From Pseudoduganella umbonata (GTDB lineage: Bacteria > Pseudomonadota > Gammaproteobacteria > Burkholderiales > Burkholderiaceae_D): a DNA stretch of 64,000 nt. Positions 26,712 to 36,369 of the stretch are shown in pieces. Made by a program: the position numbers and the translations under genes. The notes under the pieces were generated by a model that was not told where the DNA came from, did no database searches, and was given only the letters and a program-made list of their open reading frames with translations. Position 1 is the stretch's first letter, and every line of letters starts with the position of its first letter. The DNA is taken from the NCBI RefSeq assembly GCF_014192225.1, contig NZ_JACHXS010000002.1:744001-808000 (forward strand), in the 5' to 3' direction.

Positions 26712-27392
26712 ATGCACATCATGGAAGGTTTCCTGCCGCCCGCGCACGCGCTGGGCTGGTCGGCCGTATCCGTTTCGTTCCTGGCCTGGGGCCTGCGTTC
26801 CATGGGGCGCGACCTGGGCCGGCATCCCGAGCATCGCATGCTGTTCGGGGTCGCCGCCGCGTTCGCGTTCCTGTTGTCCGCGCTGAAGCTTCCTTCGGTC
26901 ACCGGCAGTTGCTCGCATCCCACCGGCGTGGGCCTTGGCGCCTTGCTGTTCGGTCCCGCTTCGATGGTGCCGGTAGGCTTCGTGGTGCTGCTGTTCCAGG
27001 CACTGCTGCTGGCCCATGGCGGCATCACGACGCTGGGCGCCAATGTCTTCTCGATGGCGGTGGTCGGCCCCTTCGTTGCCTATGGCGTGTTCCGCTTGGT
27101 GGCCGCGGCCGGCATGTCGCGTTCCATCGCCGTGTTCGCGGCGGCCTGCCTCGGCGACCTCGCCACGTATGCCACCACGTCGCTGCAGCTGGCCTGGGCC
27201 TTTCCCGACCCGCTGGGCGGCGTACCGGCTTCGCTCCTCAGGTTCGGCGGCATCTTCGCCCTGACCCAGGTGCCGATCGCGATCAGCGAAGGCGTGCTGA
27301 CGGTGCTGGTGGTGAACGCGGTCGCCAGGATCCATGGCCACGAGCTGGCCGCCGCGCCCGTGTTCGCGCACGCCGGAAGGAAGCCGGCATGA
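26712..27392 (+). CDS. cbiM: Cobalt ECF transporter substrate-capture protein CbiM
   Basis: 226 residues, inner membrane. The N-terminus [16 protein letters not shown] is the CbiM signature: the His near the N-terminus is a Co2+ ligand, which makes the precise start essential. Further hallmarks are [19 protein letters not shown] and the series of membrane segments. It captures Co2+ and works with CbiN, CbiQ and CbiO. First gene after the cobalamin riboswitch. GGGAGG precedes the ATG. Its stop overlaps cbiN by ATGA. Confidence 0.96.
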   Translation: MHIMEGFLPPAHALGWSAVSVSFLAWGLRSMGRDLGRHPEHRMLFGVAAAFAFLLSALKLPSVTGSCSHPTGVGLGALLFGPASMVPVGFVVLLFQALLLAHGGITTLGANVFSMAVVGPFVAYGVFRLVAAAGMSRSIAVFAAACLGDLATYATTSLQLAWAFPDPLGGVPASLLRFGGIFALTQVPIAISEGVLTVLVVNAVARIHGHELAAAPVFAHAGRKPA

Positions 27393-27730
27393 AGGCCCGT
27401 TCCTGGATGTTGTGGACCGCGCTCGCCCTGTCGACGGTGCTGCCGCTGTGGATCGCCGGCGATGCCGATTTCGGCGGTGCAGACGATCTCGCGCGGCAGG
27501 CCATCGAAAAGATCGCGCCGGATTACCGGCCCTGGTTCCAGCCCGTGTTCGAGCCGGCCAGCGGCGAGATCGCATCGCTGCTGTTCGCCGTGCAGGCGGC
27601 GCTCGGCGCCGGCGTGATCGGTTACTGGCTCGGCCTGTCGGCGGGCATCGAACGCGCAAGGGAGAGATCAAGGCAGGGGAAAGATCAAGGCAAGGGAGAG
27701 ATCAAGGCAAGGGAGCCGCATGCTGATTGA
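27389..27730 (+). CDS. cbiN: Cobalt ECF transporter component CbiN
   Basis: 113 residues, two membrane segments. Family hallmark: [19 protein letters not shown] then [20 protein letters not shown]. CbiN assists cobalt loading of CbiM. The normal domain ends near residue 90; the rest ([18 protein letters not shown] and following) is encoded by a 17-bp tandem repeat and is charged and low-complexity. Overlaps cbiM by 4 bp and cbiQ by 11 bp. Confidence 0.92.
   Translation: MKARSWMLWTALALSTVLPLWIAGDADFGGADDLARQAIEKIAPDYRPWFQPVFEPASGEIASLLFAVQAALGAGVIGYWLGLSAGIERARERSRQGKDQGKGEIKAREPHAD
27658..27715 (+). repeat. 17-bp tandem repeat (3.4 copies) at the cbiN-cbiQ junction
   Basis: Copies AAGGGAGAGATCAAGGC (27658-27674), AGGGGAAAGATCAAGGC (27675-27691), AAGGGAGAGATCAAGGC (27692-27708) and partial AAGGGAG (27709-27715). 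Each copy contains a Shine-Dalgarno-like AGGGAG; the last lies 4 bp before the cbiQ start. The unit is not a multiple of three, so a copy-number change would shift the cbiN frame. Confidence 0.92.
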
Positions 27731-28454
27731 CACGGCTGCCTACGCGAGCCGCTGGCGCGGCATCGCGCCTTCCGCCAAGGCACTGTTCGCGCTCGCCGGC
27801 GTTGCCGCGGCCTGGATCGCCCGCAGCCCCGCCGTGCTGGCCGTGCTGGCCGCGCTGCTGGTGCTGAGCGCCGTCGTGGGGGCGCGCGTGCCGCCGCGTG
27901 CCTTGCTGGCGGCGGCGCTGGCACCGCTCGGCTTCCTGCTGCTGGCCTGCCTGGCGATGCTGGCCGGGCCCGATCGGCAGGGCGACTGGCACTGGCGCCT
28001 GGACATGCTGCCGGTGGCCGCCTGCACCGCGTTGCGGGCGCTGGCCGTCCTGGCCGCGCTGCTCGGCTTTGTCCTGACCACGCCGCTGCCCGACCTGCTG
28101 GCGCTGTTGCGCCGCCTGCGCGTGCCCGAACTGCTGCTCGACCTGATGGCGCTGTGCTACCGCATGCTTGCCGTGCTGCGCCAGGCCTGGGCCGACGGCG
28201 TCGAGGCGCAGCGCGCCCGGCAGGGCTACCGGGGCTGGTCCCAGGCATGGCGTTCGACGGGGATGCTGGCCGGTCACATGGCATTGCAGGTATGGCAGCG
28301 CGCCGCCGCGTTGCAGATGGCGGCGGATGCGCGCTCGTACACCGGCACGCTGCGCTTCCTGCCGGCCAGCCATCCGCGGGCGGGGCGCCAGAATGCGCAA
28401 GCCATCCTGGCCGGCACGCTGCTCGTCGCGCTGGCCGTGGGGGATCGCTGGTGA
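27720..28454 (+). CDS. cbiQ: Cobalt ECF transporter T component CbiQ
   Basis: 244 residues with several membrane segments, EcfT/CbiQ family. It couples the ATPase CbiO to the CbiMN core. The conserved cytoplasmic coupling segments are represented by ARQGYRGW and AADARSYTGTLRFL, each carrying the Ala-Arg-x motif. ATG 27720 lies 4 bp after AGGGAG. It overlaps cbiN by 11 bp and cbiO by 4 bp (GTGA). Confidence 0.93.
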   Translation: MLIDTAAYASRWRGIAPSAKALFALAGVAAAWIARSPAVLAVLAALLVLSAVVGARVPPRALLAAALAPLGFLLLACLAMLAGPDRQGDWHWRLDMLPVAACTALRALAVLAALLGFVLTTPLPDLLALLRRLRVPELLLDLMALCYRMLAVLRQAWADGVEAQRARQGYRGWSQAWRSTGMLAGHMALQVWQRAAALQMAADARSYTGTLRFLPASHPRAGRQNAQAILAGTLLVALAVGDRW

Positions 28455-29356
28455 CCGTGCCTGCCGTACTCGAACTGGCCGGCGTCCACTTTGCCTACCC
28501 CGACGGCAGTCCCGGACTGCGCGACTGCAGCCTGGCGCTGGGGCGCGGGCGGCGCCACGCGCTGCTGGGCGCGAACGGCGCCGGCAAATCCACCGTGCTG
28601 CGGCACCTGAACGGCCTGCTGCGGCCGGCCGCCGGATTACTGCGCCATCACGGGCAGGCCGTCGGCCATGGCCGGGAGGACTTGCATGCGCTGCGGCGCG
28701 ACGTCGGCCTCGTGTTCCAGGATCCGGACCGCCAGCTGTTCGCCGCCCACGTCGACGAGGACGTGTCGTTCGGCCCCCTCAACCTGGGCCTCGATGCCGC
28801 CACCGTGCGCGCGCGGGTGGCCACCGCGCTCGATGCCGTCGGCATGTCCGCTCACGCCGGCCGCGCCGTGCATCACCTGAGCTTTGGCCAGAAGAAGCGG
28901 GTCTGCATCGCCGGCGTGCTGGCCATGGAACCGCAGGTCCTTTTGCTGGACGAGCCGATGGCGGGACTCGATGCACCGATGCAGGCCGCCCTGGCGGCGC
29001 TGCTCGACCGGCTTGCCGCGCGCGGCATCACGGTGATGCTGTCGACCCATGACGCCGACTTCGCGTTCGGCTGGGCCGACGACGTCCACCTGATGGCGGC
29101 GGGATGCTGCATTGCGTCCGGCCCGGCGATGCAGCTGGCGGAACGCGCCGACCTGCTGCGGCAAGCCGGGCACGAGGTGCCGCCGGCGATCGCACTGCAT
29201 CGGGAGCTGGTTGCGCTCGGCGTCCTCGGCGCCGAGCCACCGCCGCGCAGCGTTCCCGAGCTCCTTGCCGCACTGCGTGCCGTGCGCGCCGCGCCGGCCC
29301 CGGAACATTTCGCACATCCCGCACATTTCGCACAACCTGGAAGGACAATGGCATGA
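28451..29356 (+). CDS. cbiO: Cobalt ECF transporter ATPase CbiO
   Basis: 301 residues, ABC ATPase. Walker A GANGAGKST near residue 40; Q-loop FQDPDRQLFA (the DPDxQ form typical of ECF ATPases); signature LSFGQKKR near 143 (LSFGQ replaces LSGGQ, common in CbiO); Walker B VLLLDEP near 162; H-loop STHD. A C-terminal extension of about 50 residues ends in His/Ala/Pro-rich sequence. GTG 28451 overlaps the cbiQ stop. Confidence 0.95.
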   Translation: MTVPAVLELAGVHFAYPDGSPGLRDCSLALGRGRRHALLGANGAGKSTVLRHLNGLLRPAAGLLRHHGQAVGHGREDLHALRRDVGLVFQDPDRQLFAAHVDEDVSFGPLNLGLDAATVRARVATALDAVGMSAHAGRAVHHLSFGQKKRVCIAGVLAMEPQVLLLDEPMAGLDAPMQAALAALLDRLAARGITVMLSTHDADFAFGWADDVHLMAAGCCIASGPAMQLAERADLLRQAGHEVPPAIALHRELVALGVLGAEPPPRSVPELLAALRAVRAAPAPEHFAHPAHFAQPGRTMA

Positions 29357-30144
29357 CGATCGCAACTCCCGGCAAGGTCTGGTTCGTGGGCGCCGGCCCC
29401 GGCGATCCCGAACTCGTCACCGTGAAGGGGCGCAGGCTGCTGGGCGAGGCCGGCGCCGTGCTGTTCGCCGGCTCGCTCGTCGACCGCGCGGTAACGCTGT
29501 ATGCGCCGGCCGGCTGCGTCATCCGCGACTCGAAGGACATGACGCTCGAGGAGATGACCGCCTGGCTGATCGCCCAGGCCGCGGTGCACGGCACGGTGGT
29601 GCGCCTGCAAACGGGCGACCCGGGCCTGTATGGTGCGCTGATCGAGCTGGCCCGGCCACTCGCCGCCGCCGGCATCGAGTGGGCGGTCGTGCCGGGCGTC
29701 TCGTCGGCGATGGCGTCGATGGCGGCGGCCGGGGAATCGCTGACGCTGCCGGAAGTCACCCAGAGCGTCATCTTTACGCGCGTCGAGGGACGCACGCCGA
29801 TGCCGGCCGGCGAAGACCTGGCCAGCCTGGCCGCGCACCGCACCACCTTGTGCATCTTCCTGTCGATCACCTTGCTGCACAAGGTGGAAACGGCGCTGCG
29901 CGCCGCCGGCTGGCCGGACGACTCGCCAATACTGGTGGTGCACAAGGCCAGCTGGCCCGGCGAGGAAAAGATCCTGCGCGGCACGCTGGCCGACATCAAG
30001 GCGCGTTGCCGCGAAGCCGGCGTGGCCAGCCAGGCGATGATCGTGGCAAGCCCCACGCTGGGCGCACTCCACTGGGAAACGCTGGCCCGATCGAAATTGT
30101 ACGACCCTACCTTCACCCATCGTTTCAGAAAGGCGAGCGCATGA
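29353..30144 (+). CDS. cbiF: Cobalt-precorrin-4 C11-methyltransferase
   Basis: 263 residues, SAM-dependent tetrapyrrole methylase. N-terminal VWFVGAGPGDPELVTVKG, then AGSLV, LQTGDPGLYGAL and VVPGVSSAMASMAA are conserved in CbiF/CobM. It adds the C11 methyl group in corrin ring contraction. Whether the substrate carries cobalt depends on pathway type; the early chelatase CbiX next to it and CbiD and CbiG downstream argue for the cobalt form. ATGA overlap with cbiO and with cbiX. Confidence 0.95.
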   Translation: MTIATPGKVWFVGAGPGDPELVTVKGRRLLGEAGAVLFAGSLVDRAVTLYAPAGCVIRDSKDMTLEEMTAWLIAQAAVHGTVVRLQTGDPGLYGALIELARPLAAAGIEWAVVPGVSSAMASMAAAGESLTLPEVTQSVIFTRVEGRTPMPAGEDLASLAAHRTTLCIFLSITLLHKVETALRAAGWPDDSPILVVHKASWPGEEKILRGTLADIKARCREAGVASQAMIVASPTLGALHWETLARSKLYDPTFTHRFRKASA

Positions 30145-31175
30145 ACGCACCCATCATGATGCAGGCGGCCGGTATGCCGGCCCGCGCGAACATCGACGAT
30201 ACCATCCTCATCGTCGGCCACGGTTCGCGAGAGGACTCGGGCAACCGCGAGATCCGCGATTTCACCGATGCATGGCGGGCGCGCCGGCCGGACTGGCGCA
30301 TCGAGCTGTGCTTCATCGAATTCGCCGCGCCGGAACTGAATGCCGCGCTATTGGCCGCGGCGCGCGGCAGCCGCCGGGTGCTGGTGGTACCCCTGATCCT
30401 GAATGCGGCAGGCCACGTCAAGATGGAAATCCCGGAGGCCGTTGAGCAGGCGCGGGCCGCCAATCCGCAGGCGGAAATACTGCTGGCGCCGCACCTGGGT
30501 GCCAGCGACCCCGTGCTGGCCGTGCTGCGGCGCCGCCTGCGCGGTGCGATGGCGGAGCTCGACATGCCCGACCCGACGACCACCGGCGTGGTACTGCTGG
30601 GGCGCGGCTCGTCCGACCGCGGCGCCAACGGCGAGATGGCGAAGATGGCGCGCTGGCTGCTGGAAGAGGGCGACCATGAACTGGTCGACCTGGCCTTCAC
30701 CGGCATCACCTGGCCGCGCCTGGAAAAAGTGGTGCAGCGCCAGGTCCTGCTGGGCATGCGGCAGGTCGTCGTGCTGCCGTATTACCTGTACACCGGCACG
30801 CTGATGCAGCGCATCCACCGGCAGGTCGAGCACCTGCGCGGCCAGTATCCGCAGGTGCGGTTCGCCTGCACCGCGCATTTCGGCTTCGAGAAGGAAATCT
30901 TCGCATTGATGGACGAGCGCGTCGAGAACCTGCGCGCGGGCGTGCCGGACAGCCGCCTGGTATGCGACGGCTGCACGTTCCGGGAGATCGCGCACGACCT
31001 GGGCCATGGGCATTCGCACGCGCATACCCACGACCATGCGCCCGCGCAGGCCGGCGACCATGCCCATGGCCACCCCCATGAACACGGCCACTCCCATGAA
31101 CAGGGCCACTCCCATGAACACGGCCACTCCCATGAACCCGGCCACGATCACGGCCACGCGGGCGTGCCGGCATGA
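30141..31175 (+). CDS. cbiX: Sirohydrochlorin cobaltochelatase CbiX (long form) with His-rich tail
   Basis: 344 residues. Two CbiX half-domains: the first begins TILIVGHGSREDSGNREI, the second has GVVLLGRGSSDRGANGEMAK and LPYYLYTGTLMQRI. The His residues in GHGSR and in the PYYLYTG region are typical of metal chelation. It inserts Co2+ into sirohydrochlorin, the early step of the anaerobic pathway. From about residue 290 the tail is His/Gly-rich (GHGHSHAHTHDH, HGHSHEQGHSHEHGHSHE), probably a metal store. ATGA overlaps on both sides. Confidence 0.94.
   Translation: MNAPIMMQAAGMPARANIDDTILIVGHGSREDSGNREIRDFTDAWRARRPDWRIELCFIEFAAPELNAALLAAARGSRRVLVVPLILNAAGHVKMEIPEAVEQARAANPQAEILLAPHLGASDPVLAVLRRRLRGAMAELDMPDPTTTGVVLLGRGSSDRGANGEMAKMARWLLEEGDHELVDLAFTGITWPRLEKVVQRQVLLGMRQVVVLPYYLYTGTLMQRIHRQVEHLRGQYPQVRFACTAHFGFEKEIFALMDERVENLRAGVPDSRLVCDGCTFREIAHDLGHGHSHAHTHDHAPAQAGDHAHGHPHEHGHSHEQGHSHEHGHSHEPGHDHGHAGVPA
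31067..31143 (+). repeat. 18-bp in-frame repeat in the cbiX His tail
   Basis: About four imperfect copies of GGCCACTCCCATGAACAC encode the hexapeptide GHSHEH/Q/P. Copies differ at the last codon (CAC, CAG, CCG). Being a multiple of three, a length change would only alter the number of metal-binding hexapeptides. Confidence 0.9.
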
Positions 31176-31851
31176 GCACCGTAAACACCGTCACCGAGCA
31201 GCTGACGCGCGCCGGCCAGGCCATCGAGCACGACAGTTTCGCCATCATCGATGCCGAGGCCGGCCCGCATGCGTACACACAAGAGCAGTGGCCGGTGGTG
31301 CGCCGCATGATCCATGCGAACGCCGATTTCGATTTCAACGGGGCGACCGCCTTCCACCCGGACGCGGTGGAGGCGGGCATCCGCGCCATGCTGGCCGGCG
31401 CCACGCCGGTGGTGGCCGACGTGGAAATGATCTGCTCCGGCCTGTCGCAGCCGCGCCTGGCGCATTTCGGCATGCGCACGCACCAGTTCATCAGCGATGC
31501 GGACGTGATCGACGCCGCCAGGCGCGAGGACACCACGCGCGCCGTGCAGGCGATGCGCAAGGCCCACGGGGCGGGATTGCTCGATGGCGCGATCGTCGGC
31601 ATCGGCAATGCGCCCACCGCGCTGATCGAAGTCGTGCGCCTGATCCGCGAGGAGGGCGCGCGCCCGGCGCTGGTGGTCGGCATGCCGGTCGGTTTCGTGT
31701 CGGCGGCCGAGTCGAAGGACCTGATGGCCGGAGTCGACGAGGTGCCGTGGATCGTGATCCGCGGCCGCAAGGGCGGCTCGACGCTGGTGGTGTCGGCCCT
31801 GCACGCGTTGCTGGCGCTGGCCGAGGCGCGCCAGAAATCGGCGGAGCGCGG

Positions 31852-31855
<4 letters not shown>
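31172..31855 (+). CDS. cbiC: Precorrin-8X methylmutase
   Basis: 227 residues. Moves the C11 methyl group to C12 to give (cobyrinic) hydrogenobyrinic acid. The active-site His is in VRRMIHANADFDF. Other conserved segments: DVEMICSGLS and VGMPVGFVSAAESKDLM. Cofactor-free enzyme, cytoplasmic. Coupled by ATGA to cbiX and by GTGA to cbiD. Confidence 0.96.
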
Positions 31856-33045
<1,190 letters not shown>

Positions 33046-33069
33046 ACCGAAGTTCCCTTGAGCCCAACC

Positions 33070-34413
33070 ATGGATATCCCTTTCAAAGACAGCAGTGACA
33101 AAGACCCGAATCCGTGCCGCGTGATCGGCGTGCTCGACGACGGCGCGGCAAGCCTGGCCGCCACGGCGCTGGCCTGCCTGCGCAGCGCCGACGTGGTGAT
33201 CGGCGGCGCGCGCACGCTGGCCCTGCTGGCGCACGAACTCAAGCCCGGTGCCGTGCGTCACGACCTGACCGGGCGCCTGGCGGACGTGCCGGGGTGGGTC
33301 AAGGCTGCCCGCGCCGACCACCTGGCCTGCGTGGTGCTGGCCACCGGTGACCCGCTGTGCCATGGCATCGCACCCTACCTGGCGCGGCACCTGTGCGTGC
33401 AGGCGCTCGACATCCTGCCCAACCTGTCGACGCTGCAGGTGGCATGCGCCCGCGTCGGACTGGCATGGCACGATGCGCGCATCGTCTCCGTGCACGCGAA
33501 GGACGCCGGCGAGTGGCAGCGCGGCGCCACGCCGGAGCATGGGCTGTACGCACTGGCCCAGGCGCTGCGTGCGCACTCGCGGCTGCTCATCCTGACCAGT
33601 CCCGACAACAGTCCGGACCGCATCGCCAGGCTGCTGGAAGCCGAAGGCCTCGGCGGCGACTTCCTGATGGCGGTGGCGGAAAACCTGCTGCAGCCGGAAG
33701 AGCGGGTGCTGGCCGAACTCGCGCCGCGCGATGCCGCGGGCATGCGTTTCGCCGCGCTGAACGTGGTGCTGCTGTGGCGCGTGACGCCGCCGCCGCGCCC
33801 GGTGCGCTTCGGCCTGGCCGACAGCGAATTCGTGCAGCGCCAGCCCGACAAGGGCCTGATCACCAAGCAGGAAGTGCGCGCCGTCAGCCTGGCGCGCCTG
33901 CAATTGCGCGAGGACAGCGTGATGTGGGATATCGGTGCCGGTTCCGGCTCGGTAGGCCTGGAAGCGGCGCGCCTGTGCCCGCGGGGCCATGTTTATGCCA
34001 TCGAAAAGAATGAAGCCGATCACGCGATCGCTGCGCAAAACCACGCGGCCTTCGGCGTCGGCAACTACAGCCTGGTGCTGGGCAAGGCGCCGGACGGCCT
34101 GGACGCCTGGCCCGATCCCGATGCGGTGTTCATCGGCGGCTCGGGCGGCGAACTGGCCGCCCTGATAACGGGCGTGATGCGGCGCCTTCGGCCCGGCGGC
34201 ACGCTGGTGATGAACTTCGTCACGCTGGAAAACCTGGCTACCGCTACCGCGGCATTGCAGGCGCTGGAAGGCGAGGGCACGGAACCATGCCTGCGCTGGG
34301 ACGTGGTGCAACTGCAGGCCGCCCGCAGCAAGCCGATCCTGCACATGCACCGCATGGCGGCCGAGAATCCCGTGTGGATCGTCTGCGCGCGCCGCACCGG
34401 AGGCAGGCCATGA
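33070..34413 (+). CDS. cbiET: Precorrin-6Y C5,15-methyltransferase, CbiE-CbiT fusion
   Basis: 447 residues. Residues ~15-225 are a CbiE tetrapyrrole methylase (VIGGARTLALL, LATGDPLCHGIAPYL). Residues ~245-440 are a CbiT decarboxylase/methyltransferase with SAM loop WDIGAGSGSVGLEAARLCP and preceding GLITKQEVRAVSLA. The fused form is called CobL in aerobic organisms. It methylates C5 and C15 and decarboxylates the C12 acetate. ATG 33070 was chosen over an in-frame TTG at 33058; no clear Shine-Dalgarno sequence. Confidence 0.95.
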   Translation: MDIPFKDSSDKDPNPCRVIGVLDDGAASLAATALACLRSADVVIGGARTLALLAHELKPGAVRHDLTGRLADVPGWVKAARADHLACVVLATGDPLCHGIAPYLARHLCVQALDILPNLSTLQVACARVGLAWHDARIVSVHAKDAGEWQRGATPEHGLYALAQALRAHSRLLILTSPDNSPDRIARLLEAEGLGGDFLMAVAENLLQPEERVLAELAPRDAAGMRFAALNVVLLWRVTPPPRPVRFGLADSEFVQRQPDKGLITKQEVRAVSLARLQLREDSVMWDIGAGSGSVGLEAARLCPRGHVYAIEKNEADHAIAAQNHAAFGVGNYSLVLGKAPDGLDAWPDPDAVFIGGSGGELAALITGVMRRLRPGGTLVMNFVTLENLATATAALQALEGEGTEPCLRWDVVQLQAARSKPILHMHRMAAENPVWIVCARRTGGRP

Positions 34414-35216
34414 GCGGCGCGGGTACCTTCGGCACGCTGTGGGGTGTCTCGCTGGGGCCTGGCGATCCGGGCCTGATCACGCGCGCCGCGTGGGAAGCGC
34501 TGCAGCGGCGCGACGCGGCCTGGGTCTACCCGGCGCGCAGCGGCAAGACGCCCAGCTACGCGCTGGACATCGTGCAGCGTGCCGGCCTGGCGCCGCCGGA
34601 CGAGCATGCGCTGCTGCTGTTCCCGATGACGCACGACGGCGAAAAGCTGGCGCGCGCCTGGCTGCGCGCGGCCGAAAGGGTATTGCCCTGGCTGCGCGCG
34701 GGCCGCGACGTGCTGTTCCTCGTCGAGGGCGACGCCAGCACCTATGCCACGTTCGGCCACCTGGCGCGCACCGTGCGCGCGCTCGACGCCGGCGTGCCGG
34801 TACGGATCATCGCCGGCGTCAACGCCTTCACGGCCGCCTGCGCGGCGGTCGACGTGCCCTTCGCGGAACAGGACGACACGGTGGCGATCGTGCCGGCCGC
34901 GTATGGCGTGAGCGCCGTCGACCGGCTGCTGCCCGACTTCGATACGCTGGTGCTGATGAAGGTGAAGCCGCTGCTCGATGAGCTGATCGGCTGGCTCGAG
35001 CGCCGCGGCCTGCTGGCCGGCGCCCATTTCATCGAACGGGTCGGCGCGCCGGACCAGCGGCAGGTCAGCGGCGCCGCGATATCCGCGCTGCGCGGCAGCA
35101 AGGTCAGTTACCTGTCGCTGCTGATCGTCAAGCACCCGCACCGCATCCGCGGCGAACGCATCAAGGGCTGCCTCAGGAAGGACAGCCCCAACCCCTCACT
35201 CACGGAGACCGCATGA
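34410..35216 (+). CDS. cbiL: (Cobalt-)precorrin-2 C20-methyltransferase
   Basis: 268 residues, SAM-dependent tetrapyrrole methylase. LWGVSLGPGDPGLITRAAW, VLFLVEGDASTYATF and VRIIAGVNAFTAACAA match CbiL/CobI. First methylation after cobalt insertion. ATGA overlap with cbiET and with cbiG. Its position in mid-operon, away from cbiX, has no effect on function since all are cytoplasmic. Confidence 0.94.
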   Translation: MSGAGTFGTLWGVSLGPGDPGLITRAAWEALQRRDAAWVYPARSGKTPSYALDIVQRAGLAPPDEHALLLFPMTHDGEKLARAWLRAAERVLPWLRAGRDVLFLVEGDASTYATFGHLARTVRALDAGVPVRIIAGVNAFTAACAAVDVPFAEQDDTVAIVPAAYGVSAVDRLLPDFDTLVLMKVKPLLDELIGWLERRGLLAGAHFIERVGAPDQRQVSGAAISALRGSKVSYLSLLIVKHPHRIRGERIKGCLRKDSPNPSLTETA

Positions 35217-35968
35217 CCGATACCGCCAACACCACGCCGCGCGTTTGCCTGGTGGCGATCACGAAGCACGGCGCCGCGCAGGCCGCGCGCCTGGCCGCCG
35301 ACCTGCCCGAGGCCGACATCTGCACGGCTGCCAAATTCGCCACCGCGTTCGGCGGCCTGCCGAACCGCGTGCACCCTTACGGCGGCGCGATGCGCGACGA
35401 GATCGGCCCGCTGTTCGCCGGGTACGACCAGATCGTGTTCTTTGTTTCGCTGGGCGCGGTGGTGCGCCTGATCGCCCCGCACCTGCGCAGCAAGGAGGAA
35501 GACCCCGGCGTGATCGTCGTCGACGATGCCGGCCAGTACGTGATCCCGGTGCTGTCTGGCCATGTGGGCGGCGCCAACGAATGGAGCGAGCGCATCGCCG
35601 TGCTGCTCGGCGCGGCGCCGGTGCTGACCACCGCGTCCGATGTCGGCCGCACGATTCCCGTCGACATCCTGGGCCGCCACCTGGGCTGGCGCGTCGAGGC
35701 GCCGAAGATCAATGTCACGCGCGTGTCCGCCCATGTGGTGAACGGCGAGCCGATCGCCTTCGTCCAGGAGGCCGGCAGTCCCGACTGGTGGACCCGGCCC
35801 ACGCCGCTGCCGGACAATATCCACCGGTTCGACCGTTTCGCCGACGTGCCGCTGGACCGCTACGCCGCGCTGCTGTGGGTCACGCATGCCGAGGTGCCGG
35901 CCGGGCGCTGGGAGGCGTTGCACGAACGCCTGGTGGTCTACCGCCCGCCCGTGGAGAGCGCGGCTTGA
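35213..35968 (+). CDS. cbiG: Cobalt-precorrin-5A hydrolase CbiG (N-terminal and central part)
   Basis: 251 residues. Opens the delta-lactone of cobalt-precorrin-5A and releases acetaldehyde. Conserved: IVFFVSLGAVVRLIAPHLRSKEEDPGVIV (CbiG N-domain) and LSGHVGGANEWSERIA, DVGRTIPVDILGR. Full-length CbiG proteins also contain a CobE-like C-domain; here that is a separate downstream gene overlapping by TTGA. Another mark of the early-cobalt pathway. Confidence 0.93.
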   Translation: MTDTANTTPRVCLVAITKHGAAQAARLAADLPEADICTAAKFATAFGGLPNRVHPYGGAMRDEIGPLFAGYDQIVFFVSLGAVVRLIAPHLRSKEEDPGVIVVDDAGQYVIPVLSGHVGGANEWSERIAVLLGAAPVLTTASDVGRTIPVDILGRHLGWRVEAPKINVTRVSAHVVNGEPIAFVQEAGSPDWWTRPTPLPDNIHRFDRFADVPLDRYAALLWVTHAEVPAGRWEALHERLVVYRPPVESAA

Positions 35969-36369
35969 GCGGCTACACCATCGGCCTCGGGTGCGACCGC
36001 GGCGCTGCGTTGCAGACCGTGCGCGAAGCCGTGCAGGCTGCGCTGGCCGCGGCGGGCATCGGGCCGGAGCAGGTGAGCGCTGCCGCATCGATCACCTTGA
36101 AACAGGATGAAGCGGCATTGCTCGCCCTGGCGCACGAACATGGCTGGCCGCTGCATTTCTACCCGCCCGACGCGCTGGCGGCCGTGCCGGTGCCGCATCC
36201 GTCCGCGACGGTGTTGCGCCATACCGGCACGCCCTCCGTCAGCGAGGCCGCCGCGCTGCTGGCGGCGGGGCCGGATACGCCGATGACGGCGCTCGTCGTC
36301 GAGAAACACAAACACCGGGGCGCCGATGGCCGGCATGCCACCGTTTCGATCGCAAGGAAAAACACATGA
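35965..36369 (+). CDS. cobE: CobE/CbiG C-terminal domain protein
   Basis: 134 residues. YTIGLGCDRGAALQTVREAV is the CobE/CbiG_C start; KQDEAALLALAHEHGWPL and SVSEAAALLAA follow. The TTG start overlaps the cbiG stop (TTGA) and has GGAGAG six bases upstream, so it is a translated gene and not merely a frameshifted tail of cbiG. CobE binds late corrin intermediates in aerobic organisms; its role here is presumably tied to CbiG. Confidence 0.9.
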   Translation: MSGYTIGLGCDRGAALQTVREAVQAALAAAGIGPEQVSAAASITLKQDEAALLALAHEHGWPLHFYPPDALAAVPVPHPSATVLRHTGTPSVSEAAALLAAGPDTPMTALVVEKHKHRGADGRHATVSIARKNT

